64,000 bases of DNA, taken from Pseudomonas sp. B28(2017). Its GTDB lineage: Bacteria; Pseudomonadota; Gammaproteobacteria; Pseudomonadales; Pseudomonadaceae. The notes under the pieces are model-generated. The model was not told the origin of the DNA. It saw nothing but the letters and a program-made list of their open reading frames with translations, and ran no database searches. Shown one piece after another: positions 45,342 to 55,304 of the stretch. The stretch's first letter is position 1. The number at the start of each line of letters is the position of its first letter. The translations under genes and the position numbers were made by a program. Location of the stretch: NCBI RefSeq assembly GCF_002113025.1, contig NZ_NEJH01000004.1, positions 1 to 64,000 on the forward strand. The letters are read 5' to 3'.

Positions 45342-46025
45342 TCAATTCTCCTTGACGACTTTGAGACGGCGTTCGGTACGCGCCGCCCAGTGGGAAAGCA
45401 CCAGGCTCAGGATCAGGTAGATCATCGCCAGCAAGAAGTAGATCAGGTTGGTCTGGTAAGTTTCGCTGACCAGCATTTTCGCCTTGAATGTCAGTTCCGG
45501 CACCGCCGCCGCAGACGCCAGGGACGTGTCCTTCAGCAGCCCGATGGCAAAGTTGGCCATCCCGGGGATCGCCACCTTGAACGCCTGTGGCAGTACGATA
45601 ATGCGCATCGCCAAAGAGCGGGTCATGCCGATGGAAAACGCTGCTTCACTTTGCCCGCGGTCAATGGTGCGGATGCTCGACCGAAAAACCTCCGACAGAA
45701 TGGCCGCACCGTTCAGACCGAAACCGATAATCGCCGCGCCAATTGCCGGCAAGGTAATGCCGATATAGGTCAGCCCGAAGTACAGAATAAAAAGCTGAGT
45801 CAGGATCGGTATGTTGCGAAAAATCTCCAGGTACACGCTGGCGATCAGGCTCAGGATGCGGCTGCGCGAAAGCCGCATCAACGCCAGGGAAAAACCCAGC
45901 AATGCCGCCACTACAAACGCAGCAGCAGTCAGGCCAACCGTGGTCAGCGCGCCGATACCCAGTACATTCAAAAAGTACGGCAGCATCTCAATGGCTTTGT
46001 GCAGCGCAGTGGTATCGAACATCAA
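45342..46025 (-). CDS. Polar amino-acid ABC transporter permease (first)
   Basis: The 227-residue permease has the EAA loop AILSEVFRSSIRTIDRGQSEAAFSIG and RNIPILTQLFILYFGL typical of the HisMQ family. It directly abuts the ATPase gene upstream and the second permease downstream. Confidence 0.93.
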   Translation of the reverse strand: MMFDTTALHKAIEMLPYFLNVLGIGALTTVGLTAAAFVVAALLGFSLALMRLSRSRILSLIASVYLEIFRNIPILTQLFILYFGLTYIGITLPAIGAAIIGFGLNGAAILSEVFRSSIRTIDRGQSEAAFSIGMTRSLAMRIIVLPQAFKVAIPGMANFAIGLLKDTSLASAAAVPELTFKAKMLVSETYQTNLIYFLLAMIYLILSLVLSHWAARTERRLKVVKEN

Positions 46026-46802
46026 TCAATGCTCCTGCACAGCGCGGATGAAGGAGCGGGTGCGTTCGATCTGGCTCTCACGGAAAATTTGCCGCGGTGG
46101 CCCTTGCTCGACGATGTTGCCGTCGGCCATGAAGATCACCTGGTCGGAGACGCTTTCGGCAAAGCGCATTTCGTGGGTCACGATGATCATTGTCATGCCC
46201 TCTTCCGCCAGCCTGCGCATGACGCTCAGCACCTCCCCCACCAACTCCGGGTCCAGAGCCGAGGTGGCCTCATCGAACAGCATCAACTTGGGTTTCATTG
46301 CCAGCGCCCGGGCGATGGCGATGCGTTGCTGTTGCCCTCCCGAGAGCTGTTCCGGAAACGCGTCACGCTTGGCGAACATGCCGACCTTATTCAGCAGATC
46401 CTCGGCCAGCTCCACCGCTTCGGCGCGATTGCGCTGTTGCACCCTGAGCGGGCCGAGGATGATGTTTTCCAGTACCGAGAGGTGCGGGAACAGGTTGAAA
46501 CGCTGGAACACCATGCCGATTTCGGCACGCATCCGCGCCAGTTCCTTATCGCTCATGGGCACTTTTCGGCTGCCCACCAGACGCTGGCCGATCAGTTCGT
46601 TATCGATGTAAATGTTGCCTTGGGTCGGCTCCTCCAGGTAATTGACGCAACGCAACAAGGTGGTCTTGCCCGACCCGCTGGGGCCGATGAGCGAGATCTT
46701 CTGACCCTGCTGTACATTGAGGTCGATGCCTTTGAGCACATCCAGGCTACCGAAGGACTTGTGCAGCCCCTCGATGCGCACCAATGGAGTTGATTCAGCC
46801 AT
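46026..46802 (-). CDS. Polar amino-acid ABC transporter ATPase
   Basis: The 258-residue ABC ATPase has Walker A GPSGSGKTTL (~39-48), signature LSGGQQQRIAIARAL, Walker B LMLFDEATSALDP and switch His in VTHEM. It belongs to the GlnQ/HisP type. It is between the binding protein (16 bp upstream) and the permeases, abutting the latter. Confidence 0.95.
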   Translation of the reverse strand: MAESTPLVRIEGLHKSFGSLDVLKGIDLNVQQGQKISLIGPSGSGKTTLLRCVNYLEEPTQGNIYIDNELIGQRLVGSRKVPMSDKELARMRAEIGMVFQRFNLFPHLSVLENIILGPLRVQQRNRAEAVELAEDLLNKVGMFAKRDAFPEQLSGGQQQRIAIARALAMKPKLMLFDEATSALDPELVGEVLSVMRRLAEEGMTMIIVTHEMRFAESVSDQVIFMADGNIVEQGPPRQIFRESQIERTRSFIRAVQEH

Positions 46803-46818
46803 GAGCTATGTCCTCGAC

Positions 46819-47784
46819 TCAGGCAAAAGCCTGACTGAAATCACGCGGTGGGTGTTCGAACGGACCAATGAGGTTGCCCTTCTCGTCTCGATCCACGCCG
46901 ATTCGCGGATCCTTGGACGGCGGCACGAGATAGTCCGGGTTCTTGATCCCGTACTTGGCGAGTATCGGTTTGATCTGGTCCGTTGCCTTCAACCAGCGCA
47001 GCCCTTGGTTCACGCCATCGAACAGGTCCTGATTCTGCGGATGAACACCCCAGATCGCCTCAAACTTGGCGGTCAGGCTGGGGAATTTTTCATCGTAGGC
47101 CATGGGAATCTGTTTGAGCTTGAGGCTCGGGTCCTGAAGGATCATGTAGTCGATGGTCGGCGCATCCAGCACGGCAAAATCCAGGCGCCCGGCGCGAACG
47201 TCGCGCAAACAGGAATCCGTGTTGTCGTAGAGTTTGACCTCCTTTACGCCCTCGATCTTTTTCATGTCCGGGATAGTGAAATAGCCGGTAATGGCGCCGA
47301 TGGTGCGTCCCTTCACGTCGTTGACGGCAATGGTGGTATCGAACGGTTCACTGTCACGCATGATCACGTAGGCGCCGGTGTAAAACACCGGGTCGGTCAA
47401 CAGCAGGATTTTCGAGCGCATCGGATTCCAGGCGAAGTTGCCGCCGAACCAGTCGGCACGCCCGGACCGCACTGCTTCTACCACCGCCGGGAAGCCCATG
47501 GTCAATACATCGAGCTTCAGTTCCAGGCGGTCGGCAATAAGCTTGAGCAACTCCAGATCGGTGCCGACCGGTACGCCTTCGCGGAGCGCGCCCAGGGGCA
47601 TGTCGCCCAGGCACGCTGCCGTCAGGTAGCCGGGGCGCACGGTCTTGATCGGCTGCCCGGCGGCGAATGCGAAGGACATCGGTCCCATCGCGCTGCCCAC
47701 ACAGGCAGCCAAAGTGCCATAGCCCGCCGCCTTGAGCAGCCCGCGCCGGGAAAAACCTTGGGTATCAAACTTGAAGTCGGACAT
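46819..47784 (-). CDS. Polar amino-acid ABC substrate-binding protein, Tat-type signal
   Basis: The 321-residue solute-binding-protein-3 type has domain text FPAVVEAVRSGRADWFGGNF and GRLDFAVLDAPTIDYM. The N-terminus has a twin-arginine motif (FSRRGLLKAAG) before a hydrophobic segment ending AFAAG, so export is probably by Tat, which is uncommon for this family. It is the first gene of the ABC operon. The ligand is unknown; co-location with DadA-like and RidA genes suggests an amino acid. Confidence 0.88.
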   Translation of the reverse strand: MSDFKFDTQGFSRRGLLKAAGYGTLAACVGSAMGPMSFAFAAGQPIKTVRPGYLTAACLGDMPLGALREGVPVGTDLELLKLIADRLELKLDVLTMGFPAVVEAVRSGRADWFGGNFAWNPMRSKILLLTDPVFYTGAYVIMRDSEPFDTTIAVNDVKGRTIGAITGYFTIPDMKKIEGVKEVKLYDNTDSCLRDVRAGRLDFAVLDAPTIDYMILQDPSLKLKQIPMAYDEKFPSLTAKFEAIWGVHPQNQDLFDGVNQGLRWLKATDQIKPILAKYGIKNPDYLVPPSKDPRIGVDRDEKGNLIGPFEHPPRDFSQAFA

Positions 47785-47867
47785 AGATCACCTATAGGGC
47801 TATTTGTTTTTTTTGACCGGTACAAGCCTTACAACTCAACGCCATCCCTGGCCGGGTTCCCTGTGAT

Positions 47868-49301
47868 TTATGAACGTGACGGCAAGCCCGCCAGAATGTC
47901 GATGGCGTTCAAATGAGGCTTGCCGGCCTGTTGGCGTCGACGCTTGAGCATCAGGTAGGCAGCAGATACCACGCCGAGGCTGACGAGGCTGGCCAAGAAC
48001 TGCGTACGCAAGGAATCCTGGAATGCCATGGCCACCAAAACACCTGCAATAACGGCCACCACAGCATAGGACAGCCAAGGAAACAGCCACATCTTGAGGG
48101 TCAGTCGTGCCGGTGCAGTGGCCTCCACCTGACGACGTACCTTGATCTGCGCCAACGCCACCGCCAGGTACACAAACAACATCACCGCACCGGACGCGTT
48201 GACCAGGAACAGGAACACGCCCTCGGGAGAAATGATCGCCGCCATGATGGCGATGTAGCCGATCACGCTACTGAGCAGCACGGCGGCTCTGGGCACTTTG
48301 CGCCCGGTCAGAACCGACAGTTTCGCCGGGGCGTCACCGCGCTGACTGAGACCAAACAGAATCCGCGAAGACACATACAGCCCGGAGTTCAGCGCCGACA
48401 GCACAGCCACCAGTACCACCGCCTGCATGATCATCGCCGCACCGGGAATGCGCATCACCTCCAGCGCTGCCACGAACGGCGAATGACCAGCCACGATCTG
48501 GCCCCATGGAACGACGCAGACGATCAGAAAGATCGAACCGACATAAAAGGTGATGACCCGGAAGATCACCGAACGGGTCATGTTCGCCACGCTCTTCGAC
48601 GGATCGTCGGATTCAGCGGCGGCAATTGTCGCGATCTCGGCACCGCCCACGGCGAAAATTACGGTCGGTACCCCGGCCAGGATGGCGCTGACGCCGTAAG
48701 GCATGAAGCCACGGTCATTGACCAGGTTGCCCAACAGGTCACTGGTGCTCGGGGCAAAACCAAACAGGTAGGCACCGACGACAAAGATGAAGACGATGAT
48801 CGCGAAGACCTTCAATGAGGCGAACCAGTACTCGAACTCACCATAGGATTTCACCGACAGGCAGTTGATGGCCGTCATGATTGCCAACAGGCTCAGCCCG
48901 ATCATCCAGGCCGGCAGTGGTATCCACTGCTCAAGGATATTGGCGCCGACCACCGCTTCTACCGCTACCACGATCACCCAGAAATACCAGTACAACCAGC
49001 CGCTGGTGAACCCGACCCAATTGCCCAGCCCGATCCGCGCGTACTCGGTAAAGGAACCGACACCGGGCAAGGCAACGGCCATCTCACCGAGCATGCGCAT
49101 GACCAGCATCACCACGATACCGGCAGCGAGATAACTGAGAAACGCGGCAGGCCCGATCGCCTGAATCGTTGCGCTACTGCCGACAAACAGGCCGGCACCA
49201 ATGATGCCGCCCAGGGAAATCATGGTGATATGACGCTGACGCAGCGCCCCGCTGAGGCGCTGTTGGCCGGGCTTTGTCTCGGTTGGCTGGGCGTTGCTCA
49301 T
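47868..49301 (-). CDS. APC-family amino-acid permease (GabP-like)
   Basis: The 477-residue protein has ~12 helices and the APC start ITMISLGGIIGAGLFVGSSATI, followed by FTSGWLYWYFWVIVVAVEA. The closest known pattern is GabP/ProY. ATG at 49301 follows GGAGG. It is encoded upstream of the ABC operon on the same strand (83 bp apart) and is divergent from the MocR gene across ~350 bp. Confidence 0.9.
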   Translation of the reverse strand: MSNAQPTETKPGQQRLSGALRQRHITMISLGGIIGAGLFVGSSATIQAIGPAAFLSYLAAGIVVMLVMRMLGEMAVALPGVGSFTEYARIGLGNWVGFTSGWLYWYFWVIVVAVEAVVGANILEQWIPLPAWMIGLSLLAIMTAINCLSVKSYGEFEYWFASLKVFAIIVFIFVVGAYLFGFAPSTSDLLGNLVNDRGFMPYGVSAILAGVPTVIFAVGGAEIATIAAAESDDPSKSVANMTRSVIFRVITFYVGSIFLIVCVVPWGQIVAGHSPFVAALEVMRIPGAAMIMQAVVLVAVLSALNSGLYVSSRILFGLSQRGDAPAKLSVLTGRKVPRAAVLLSSVIGYIAIMAAIISPEGVFLFLVNASGAVMLFVYLAVALAQIKVRRQVEATAPARLTLKMWLFPWLSYAVVAVIAGVLVAMAFQDSLRTQFLASLVSLGVVSAAYLMLKRRRQQAGKPHLNAIDILAGLPSRS

Positions 49302-49521
49302 CGGATGACCTCCGCAGCATGGGATAGGGTCGATCGACCGGAAAATTTCATCGAAGACTTTGCGCGAGGGGAACAACTCACCGGATACTCTGTGCCGCCT
49401 GCTGACAGGGACAAGAGTCGGTGGTGTCGGGTAGCCAAGGCTGTGCCCGGCTGGAATGTCTCATTAGTCATGTGTTTACCCGTTTGGGCTGATCATGGCA
49501 GCCATTTTCTTATTGTGTTGC

Positions 49522-49637
49522 ATGACAAGCATTACAACTAACACACTAATCACGGTTTTTTAGCTTGTCAATGGGCCTTGTATCGGATAAAAAGCAATAC
49601 AAATTTGCTTATTGTCTTGTTTTGAGCATGACAAGCA
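49522..49637. promoter_or_regulatory. Three copies of TGACAAGC, probable MocR operators
   Basis: ATGACAAGCA occurs at 49522-49531 and 49628-49637, and the complement GCTTGTCA occurs at 49563-49570. All lie in the 349-bp gap between the permease gene and the MocR gene, the last only 13 bp before the MocR start. Repeated sites like this fit a MocR regulator controlling both directions. Confidence 0.55.
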
Positions 49638-49650
49638 GGGATAAAGCACC

Positions 49651-51069
49651 ATGAGTCAATTCGAACAACTGCTGGACGAACTCAAAGCCAGCGCAGCTTT
49701 GCAACGCGACAAGGCAGAAACCCTTTACGCCCAACTGGCCGATTCACTGGCCGAGGCGATCGGCAATGGCAAGCTCAAGCCGGGCGAACGTCTGCCACCC
49801 CATCGCGATTTCGCCAGCGCACTGGGGGTGAATATCACCACGGTGACCAAAGCCATGGCCGTGCTGCAACAGAAGGGACTGGTGGAAAGCCGCCCGGGAC
49901 GCGGAACGCAAGTCGCACAGCCGCGGCATCCGGCGGCGCAGTTTCAGTCGGCCCCCAGCAATGACCCGGGCACTGTCGACCTGAGCGTCAATCGCCCCGC
50001 CACCAATGGCTTCAATCGGGTGTTGGCGCAGCTGTTACCGCGCCTTGCCAGTGATCCGCGATTTGCCGACATGAAGGACTACCACCCGTCTGAAGGCCCG
50101 CTTTGGGCCCGCGAAGCCGCAGCGCAATGGCTGCGCCATACCGGCGTAGAGGCCCAAGCCTCGCAGATGCTGATCTGCGAAGGCGCCCAGCACGGAATCG
50201 CCAGCACCTTGCGCAGCCTGACCAACAGTGGCGATACCGTGCTGGCCGACAGCGTGACCTATCAAGGCATCAATGCGTTGTGCCGCTCGTTGGGCCTGAT
50301 CCTTGTCGGAGTCGACGCCGACGCGCGAGGTATGTCCCCCGAAGCCCTGCGCCAGGCCTGCGTCGAACATCAGCCACGCTTGTTGTTTCTGGTGCCATCG
50401 ATCCACAATCCGACCGCCATCACCCTCGATGCCGAGCGCCGTAAAGAGCTGGCAACAGTCATTTGCGAAACCAACCTGCTGGTCATCGAAGACGACGTCT
50501 ATCGTCCCCTGCTGGACAAGTCGCCGCCGCCCCTCGCCGCGCTGATGCCAGAGCGCACGATCTATATCTCCGCCCTGTCCAAATGCATCGCGCCGGGACT
50601 GCGCATGGGTTTTGTCATGGCCCCGCAACCCCTGATGCAAGACATCGCCGCCATGCAGCGCATCGACTGCTGGAGCACCTCACCACTGACGGCGCTAATT
50701 GCTGCCCGGTTGATCGAGGACGGTCATGCCGAGCAGTTGGTCTCGGAACAGCGCGAAGAGCTGCGTATCCGCCAAGCGCTGCTTGCCACGCACCTTGAAG
50801 GTCTGGAGTTCCAGCACAGCGCCACCGGTACCCACGCCTGGCTGGTGCTGCCGCAACCCTGGACCGGCTCACGTTTCGCCCGCCTGTGTCAGGACCGCGG
50901 TGTGGTGCTGCTTGCTGGTGGCGCCTTCACCTTGCGTCCGGAACTCTCGCCGCAAGCGGTACGGATCAATATCTCCGCGGCCCTGTCACGGGAGCAGTTG
51001 ACCAAAGCCTTGACCATCATCAGCCAATTGGCGCGTCAGGGTCACCTCCATATGCATAACCGGATCTGA
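49651..51069 (+). CDS. MocR-family regulator (GntR + aminotransferase-like domain)
   Basis: The 472-residue protein has an N-terminal GntR winged helix (GERLPPHRDFASALGVNITTVTKAMAVLQQKGLV) and an aminotransferase-like domain with YISALSKCIAPGLRMGFV at the PLP-Lys position. It leads a three-gene plus-strand operon with the DadA-like oxidase and RidA, and faces the permease/ABC genes. It probably regulates the whole locus through the repeated sites upstream. Confidence 0.92.
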   Translation: MSQFEQLLDELKASAALQRDKAETLYAQLADSLAEAIGNGKLKPGERLPPHRDFASALGVNITTVTKAMAVLQQKGLVESRPGRGTQVAQPRHPAAQFQSAPSNDPGTVDLSVNRPATNGFNRVLAQLLPRLASDPRFADMKDYHPSEGPLWAREAAAQWLRHTGVEAQASQMLICEGAQHGIASTLRSLTNSGDTVLADSVTYQGINALCRSLGLILVGVDADARGMSPEALRQACVEHQPRLLFLVPSIHNPTAITLDAERRKELATVICETNLLVIEDDVYRPLLDKSPPPLAALMPERTIYISALSKCIAPGLRMGFVMAPQPLMQDIAAMQRIDCWSTSPLTALIAARLIEDGHAEQLVSEQREELRIRQALLATHLEGLEFQHSATGTHAWLVLPQPWTGSRFARLCQDRGVVLLAGGAFTLRPELSPQAVRINISAALSREQLTKALTIISQLARQGHLHMHNRI

Positions 51070-51073
51070 GGAC

Positions 51074-52318
51074 ATGACACAGCCAGTTCATTGTGAAATC
51101 GCCGTTATCGGTGCCGGAGTCGTTGGGGTTGCCACCGCACTCTGGCTGCGCCGTCAGGGCTACCAGGTGCTGTTGCTCGAGCGCGACTCGATTGCCGCGG
51201 GTGCCTCCTATGGCAATGCCGGCACCCTGGCGCCTTACGGTGTGATGCCGATCGCGCAGCCATCCCTGTTGAAGGCCATTCCTTCGCTGCTGTTCTCGAA
51301 CGAGTCCCCCTTCGTCATCAATTGGGCCCGCCTGCCCCGGTTGATGCCCTGGCTGCTGCGTTTTCTCAATGAATGTCGCGCGTCGCGCTGTGAAGCCAAT
51401 ACCCTGGCCCTGACCAAAATACTTGAGCACACCTACAGCGGTTATGCACCGCTGCTAGCCGACTGCCCAGAGGCCAATCAGCATCTGCACCATAACGGCT
51501 GCCTCTATGCCTACGGCACCTCGCAAGGTTTCGCCGGCGCACAGGCGGCCATCGAATTGCGTCGTTCACTGGGCATTGCCCAGCAAGTCTTGAACGCGGC
51601 GGATGTCGAGCAATTGGAACCGGCGCTGGCGGGCAAGGCGGTGGCCGGCATTCTGTTTCCCGAGTCGTCGCACATGGATGACCCGCGTGCCTTCATTGAA
51701 GCGCTGGCGGCGCCGCTGATTGCCGAGGATGCATTACATCAGGCGACGATCACCGGCGTGCAACGAAAAAGCGACGGCCTGTATCTGAGCAGCGCCGAGG
51801 GCAAATCGTGGCGTGCCGATCGCGTGGTGCTGTGTGGTGGCGCCTGGTCCGCCGGGTTGGCGCGCCAGCTGGGCGATCACATCCCGCTGGATACCGAGCG
51901 CGGCTATCACATCGAATTCGACGTGCAGGACACGCTGCTCAACCGCCCCTGCTGCCCGGTGGAAAGTGCGTTCTACATGACGCCCATGGCCGGCCGTTTG
52001 AGAGTGGCGGGCACGGTGGAACTCGGCTCGATCAACGATCCAGCCAATCCAAAGCGCTTTGACTATCTGGAGCGACACGTGCGTCGTGTCATGGGGTTGA
52101 CTCAACCGGTCGCGCGCAAATGGCTGGGGTTCCGCCCTTCCCTGCCCGACTCGTTGCCGGTCATAGGTCCGTCACCGAACGAACCGCGATTGATCTACGC
52201 CTTTGGCCATCAGCACCTGGGCTTGACCCTGGCCGGAGCCACCGGACAACTGGTCGCCGACTGCATTGCCGGTAAGGCGCCCCATTGGCTGGACCGTTTT
52301 TCAGTGCAACGCTTCTGA
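51074..52318 (+). CDS. DadA-like FAD-dependent amino-acid dehydrogenase
   Basis: The 414-residue flavoenzyme has a Rossmann FAD site at the start ([19 protein letters not shown]), [11 protein letters not shown], and the C-terminal [16 protein letters not shown]. This is the D-amino-acid dehydrogenase/DadA group, which oxidises D-amino acids to 2-oxo acids and ammonia and passes electrons to quinone. It lies 4 bp after the MocR gene. Substrate uncertain: D-amino acid or sarcosine-type secondary amine. Confidence 0.88.
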   Translation: MTQPVHCEIAVIGAGVVGVATALWLRRQGYQVLLLERDSIAAGASYGNAGTLAPYGVMPIAQPSLLKAIPSLLFSNESPFVINWARLPRLMPWLLRFLNECRASRCEANTLALTKILEHTYSGYAPLLADCPEANQHLHHNGCLYAYGTSQGFAGAQAAIELRRSLGIAQQVLNAADVEQLEPALAGKAVAGILFPESSHMDDPRAFIEALAAPLIAEDALHQATITGVQRKSDGLYLSSAEGKSWRADRVVLCGGAWSAGLARQLGDHIPLDTERGYHIEFDVQDTLLNRPCCPVESAFYMTPMAGRLRVAGTVELGSINDPANPKRFDYLERHVRRVMGLTQPVARKWLGFRPSLPDSLPVIGPSPNEPRLIYAFGHQHLGLTLAGATGQLVADCIAGKAPHWLDRFSVQRF

Positions 52319-52346
52319 TCGACGCTATTCCACAGGAGAACTATCG

Positions 52347-52697
52347 ATGCAAACAATTGAGCGCAATCACACCAACCAGCGCATGAGCCAGATCGTCATC
52401 CACGGCAATACGGTGTACCTGGCCGGGCAAGTGGGCGACCCCCGGCACAACATTGCCGATCAAACCCGCGACGCTCTGGCACAGATAGATGCCTTGCTCA
52501 AGGAAGCCGGCTCGTCCCGGACTCAATTGCTGCAAACCACCATCTGGCTTGCCGACATGGCAGATTTCGCAGCGATGAACGCCGTCTGGGATGCCTGGGT
52601 ACCGGCGGGCCTCGCGCCGGCTCGCGCCTGTGGCGAGGCGAAACTGGCTGATCCGCAATTGCTGGTCGAGGTGATTGTCTGCGCAGCGAGGGGGTGA
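52347..52697 (+). CDS. RidA-family enamine/imine deaminase
   Basis: The 116-residue protein has [16 protein letters not shown] and [20 protein letters not shown], the latter with the family Arg. RidA proteins hydrolyse reactive imino acids made by amino-acid oxidation, matching the oxidase 28 bp upstream. ATG at 52347 follows AGGAG. The frame opens earlier but inside the oxidase gene. Confidence 0.92.
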   Translation: MQTIERNHTNQRMSQIVIHGNTVYLAGQVGDPRHNIADQTRDALAQIDALLKEAGSSRTQLLQTTIWLADMADFAAMNAVWDAWVPAGLAPARACGEAKLADPQLLVEVIVCAARG

Positions 52698-52776
52698 GTT
52701 TTTACCGCTTCCTCAAACGCCTCAAATGGCTAACAGTGCCGAGGTCGCGGGGCCGTGCCAGGCCTTCCAGGACTTT

Positions 52777-52785
52777 TGCTACGCT
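52777..52785 (+). promoter_or_regulatory. Extended -10 promoter of small orphan gene copy 2
   Basis: TGCTACGCT fits TGnTAnnnT, 24 bp before the ATG at 52810. The copy 3 gene has TGATACGCT at almost the same distance, with matching GA after it. Confidence 0.5.
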
Positions 52786-52809
52786 GACCTCTTTCATGGA
52801 GGACTTACG

Positions 52810-53019
52810 ATGCCGAACGCAGACCTGCTCCCTTCCTTTCTGTTCAAGAGCAACCAGAATCAACTCGCCCTTGAGGCCGCCATTATGAAGCTCACGCTGT
52901 GGGTCGAGCAGCGTGGATCGGGTGACGTAGCCGACCACGTTCGGGGTGCATTGGAGGCCATTAGTAGGAACGAAGAGTTCATAAACATGACGTTAGCGGT
53001 GCTCGTGACACCGGAGTGA
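52810..53019 (+). CDS. Small orphan protein, family copy 2
   Basis: The 69-residue protein begins MPNADLLPSFLFKSNQNQLA. By hand alignment it is identical to copy 3 (62756) at 51 of 69 positions without gaps and is a more distant match to copy 1 (22971). It is predicted to be two or three helices, soluble, with no signal. GGAGG lies at good spacing before the ATG at 52810; the longer open frame upstream overlaps ridA and can be ignored. No known function. Confidence 0.82.
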   Translation: MPNADLLPSFLFKSNQNQLALEAAIMKLTLWVEQRGSGDVADHVRGALEAISRNEEFINMTLAVLVTPE

Positions 53020-53118
53020 TGTTTGCCTTAGGGTGTCGAAAAGAGCAGACAGTCGACAGTTTCCCAACCAACAAACGCTCTCTCCATTCAAATGCCGCTC
53101 ATGCGCGCATTTATACCG

Positions 53119-54036
53119 CTACCCCTGCCCTCGCAACACCGCGATATCTCGCTTGGGAGGCACGCCAAACAGTCGACTGTACTCGCGACTGAACTGGGAT
53201 GGGCTTTCGTAGCCGACCTTGAAAGCCGCACTCGATACGTCCTGGTGTTCATTGAGCATCAAACGCCTCGCCTCATTCAATCGCAGCCATTTCTGGTACT
53301 GCAAGGGGCTCATTGCGGTGAGTTGGCGGAAGTGGTGGTGAAAAGTCGGTGTGCTCATCTGCACTCGGGCCGCCAGTTCCTCGACGCGAAGCGCCAAGGT
53401 GTAATTCAACTTCAGCCAATCGATGGCTTTGGCGATCCGGTAACCCTGACCATCGACGGATGTGATTTGTCGTAGTCTGCCCGCCTGATCACTCTGCAAG
53501 AGACGGTAGTGAATCTCGCGCTGGATCAAGGGTGCGAGAACCGGGATGGACTCCGGCTCATCGAGCAGTGCCAATAAGCGTTCGAATGACGCCAGCATTG
53601 CCAGGGTCACTGAACCAATTCCTACCCCTTTCGCAACTGATCGATCCCGGATTGGCGGCAGGTCACTTTGCGCTATCAGCTCAGCCAGCATGCGCAGATC
53701 GAGTTTCAACGTCAGCCCCAGGCATGGCTTTTCCGGGCTTGCAGCAAGCACCTCTGAATTGGCTGGCAAGTCCAATGACGTGACCAGGAATCGCGACGTG
53801 TCATATGGATAACCTTCGCCGCCTACCCACAGCTGCTTCTCGCCCTGAGCGACAAGAACGATGCTCGGCTCGACCATGCAAACGACGGGGGGGGAAGGAT
53901 GCTCACGCCGATAAAAGCCCAGGCCAGCAATCGAAGTAGCGTAGTCACCAGGCTTTGCGATCCGAGCACCAATGGTATGCGCAAGCGCTTCTTGGGGTGA
54001 TGTGTGTGCAGCGGCGGTTTCGTGTTTGATCGTCAT
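53119..54036 (-). CDS. AraC-family regulator (YqhC-like)
   Basis: The 305-residue protein has an AraC N-terminal domain (CMVEPSIVLVAQGEKQLWVGGEGYPYD, ~53-79) and C-terminal helix-turn-helix motifs (RVEELAARVQMSTPTFHHHF; SAAFKVGYESPSQFSREYSR). It is divergent from the alcohol dehydrogenase gene across 165 bp. This pairing resembles YqhC, which induces aldehyde reductases in response to toxic aldehydes; the inducer here is unproven. Confidence 0.9.
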   Translation of the reverse strand: MTIKHETAAAHTSPQEALAHTIGARIAKPGDYATSIAGLGFYRREHPSPPVVCMVEPSIVLVAQGEKQLWVGGEGYPYDTSRFLVTSLDLPANSEVLAASPEKPCLGLTLKLDLRMLAELIAQSDLPPIRDRSVAKGVGIGSVTLAMLASFERLLALLDEPESIPVLAPLIQREIHYRLLQSDQAGRLRQITSVDGQGYRIAKAIDWLKLNYTLALRVEELAARVQMSTPTFHHHFRQLTAMSPLQYQKWLRLNEARRLMLNEHQDVSSAAFKVGYESPSQFSREYSRLFGVPPKRDIAVLRGQG

Positions 54037-54201
54037 GTTCGTCTTGTACCTCTTCGCTGAACTCTAACTCGCCAGCTGATGACCGTCCTGCAAAAAAGCC
54101 AAGACTCATAGGATCAGGCAAGTAATCAAGCGGATTGCTCTACTGAGTCGCTGGGCAGAGCCGGAGAATGATCATCCGACACCGCCATTCAGGACTTTCC
54201 C

Positions 54202-55251
54202 ATGCTTGTAAAAGCCTATGGTGCTCACGCGGGCGACAAACCGCTTGAGCCGTTGCAGATCAGCCGCCGTGCACCTGCCGCCCATGACGTTCAGATCGAT
54301 ATCGCCTTTTGTGGTATCTGCCATTCGGATCTGCATCAGGTGCGTGCCGAGTGGGCAGGCACGCAATTTCCCTGCGTACCTGGGCATGAAATTGTTGGCC
54401 GCGTATCAGCAGTGGGTGCGCATGTTTCGGACTTCACCGTCGGTGATCTCGTCGGCGTCGGTTGCATCGTCGACAGCTGCAAACACTGTGATGACTGTGC
54501 CACGGGCCTGGAAAATTACTGCGACGGCATGGTCGGCACCTACAACTTCCCGACCCCGGATGTACCCGGCTGGACACTCGGCGGCTACTCGCAAAACATT
54601 GTGGTGCATGAACGCTACGTACTGCGCATCCGCCATCCCGAAGACCAATTGGCAGCCGTCGCACCGCTGTTGTGTGCGGGCATTACCACCTATTCCCCGC
54701 TTCGTCACTGGAACGCCGGGCCGGGCAAGAAAGTCGGCGTGGTCGGCATCGGTGGCCTGGGCCACATGGGCATCATACTGGCGCATGCGATGGGCGCCCA
54801 CGTTGTGGCGTTCACCACTTCTGAATCCAAGCGCGAGGCCGCGAAGCAATTGGGCGCCGACGAGGTTGTCGTGTCGCGCAATGCCGAAGAAATGGCCGCG
54901 CACGCCAAGAGCTTTGACTTCATTCTCAACACCGTCGCAGCCCCGCACGATCTCGATGCTTTCCTGGTGCTGCTCAAGCGCGATGGCGCGCTGACGCTTG
55001 TCGGTGCGCCCGCATCGCCACATCCGTCGCCGAACGTATTCAACCTGATCATGAAGCGCCGAACGATCGCCGGCTCGATGATCGGCGGCATTCCCGAGAC
55101 CCAGGAGATGCTGGATTTCTGTGCCGAGCACAGCATCGTCGCCGACATCGAACTGGTTCGAGCCGATCAGATAAACGAGTCATATGAGCGAATGCTCAAG
55201 GGCGACGTCAAGTATCGCTTTGTGATCGACAACGCCACGTTGGCTGACTAA
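54202..55251 (+). CDS. Zinc-dependent alcohol/aldehyde oxidoreductase (YahK/CAD-like)
   Basis: The 349-residue medium-chain dehydrogenase has catalytic-zinc ligands in CGICHSDLHQVR and GHEIVGRV, structural-zinc Cys in CKHCDDCATGLENYC and the cofactor loop GIGGLGHMGI. The family mostly reduces aldehydes with NADPH. Together with the AraC gene it suggests an aldehyde-detoxification locus. Confidence 0.92.
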   Translation: MLVKAYGAHAGDKPLEPLQISRRAPAAHDVQIDIAFCGICHSDLHQVRAEWAGTQFPCVPGHEIVGRVSAVGAHVSDFTVGDLVGVGCIVDSCKHCDDCATGLENYCDGMVGTYNFPTPDVPGWTLGGYSQNIVVHERYVLRIRHPEDQLAAVAPLLCAGITTYSPLRHWNAGPGKKVGVVGIGGLGHMGIILAHAMGAHVVAFTTSESKREAAKQLGADEVVVSRNAEEMAAHAKSFDFILNTVAAPHDLDAFLVLLKRDGALTLVGAPASPHPSPNVFNLIMKRRTIAGSMIGGIPETQEMLDFCAEHSIVADIELVRADQINESYERMLKGDVKYRFVIDNATLAD

Positions 55252-55304
55252 ACGCCTGAGTCAAAAACTCCAGCGAACAACCATGCAATCGAAAGGAATA
55301 TCCA

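Noticed and set aside
45339..46793. A 484-residue plus-strand frame opposite the ABC transporter genes
   Set aside because: Antisense to recognised permease and ATPase genes with clear motifs; the composition (H, Q, R rich) is that of a shadow.
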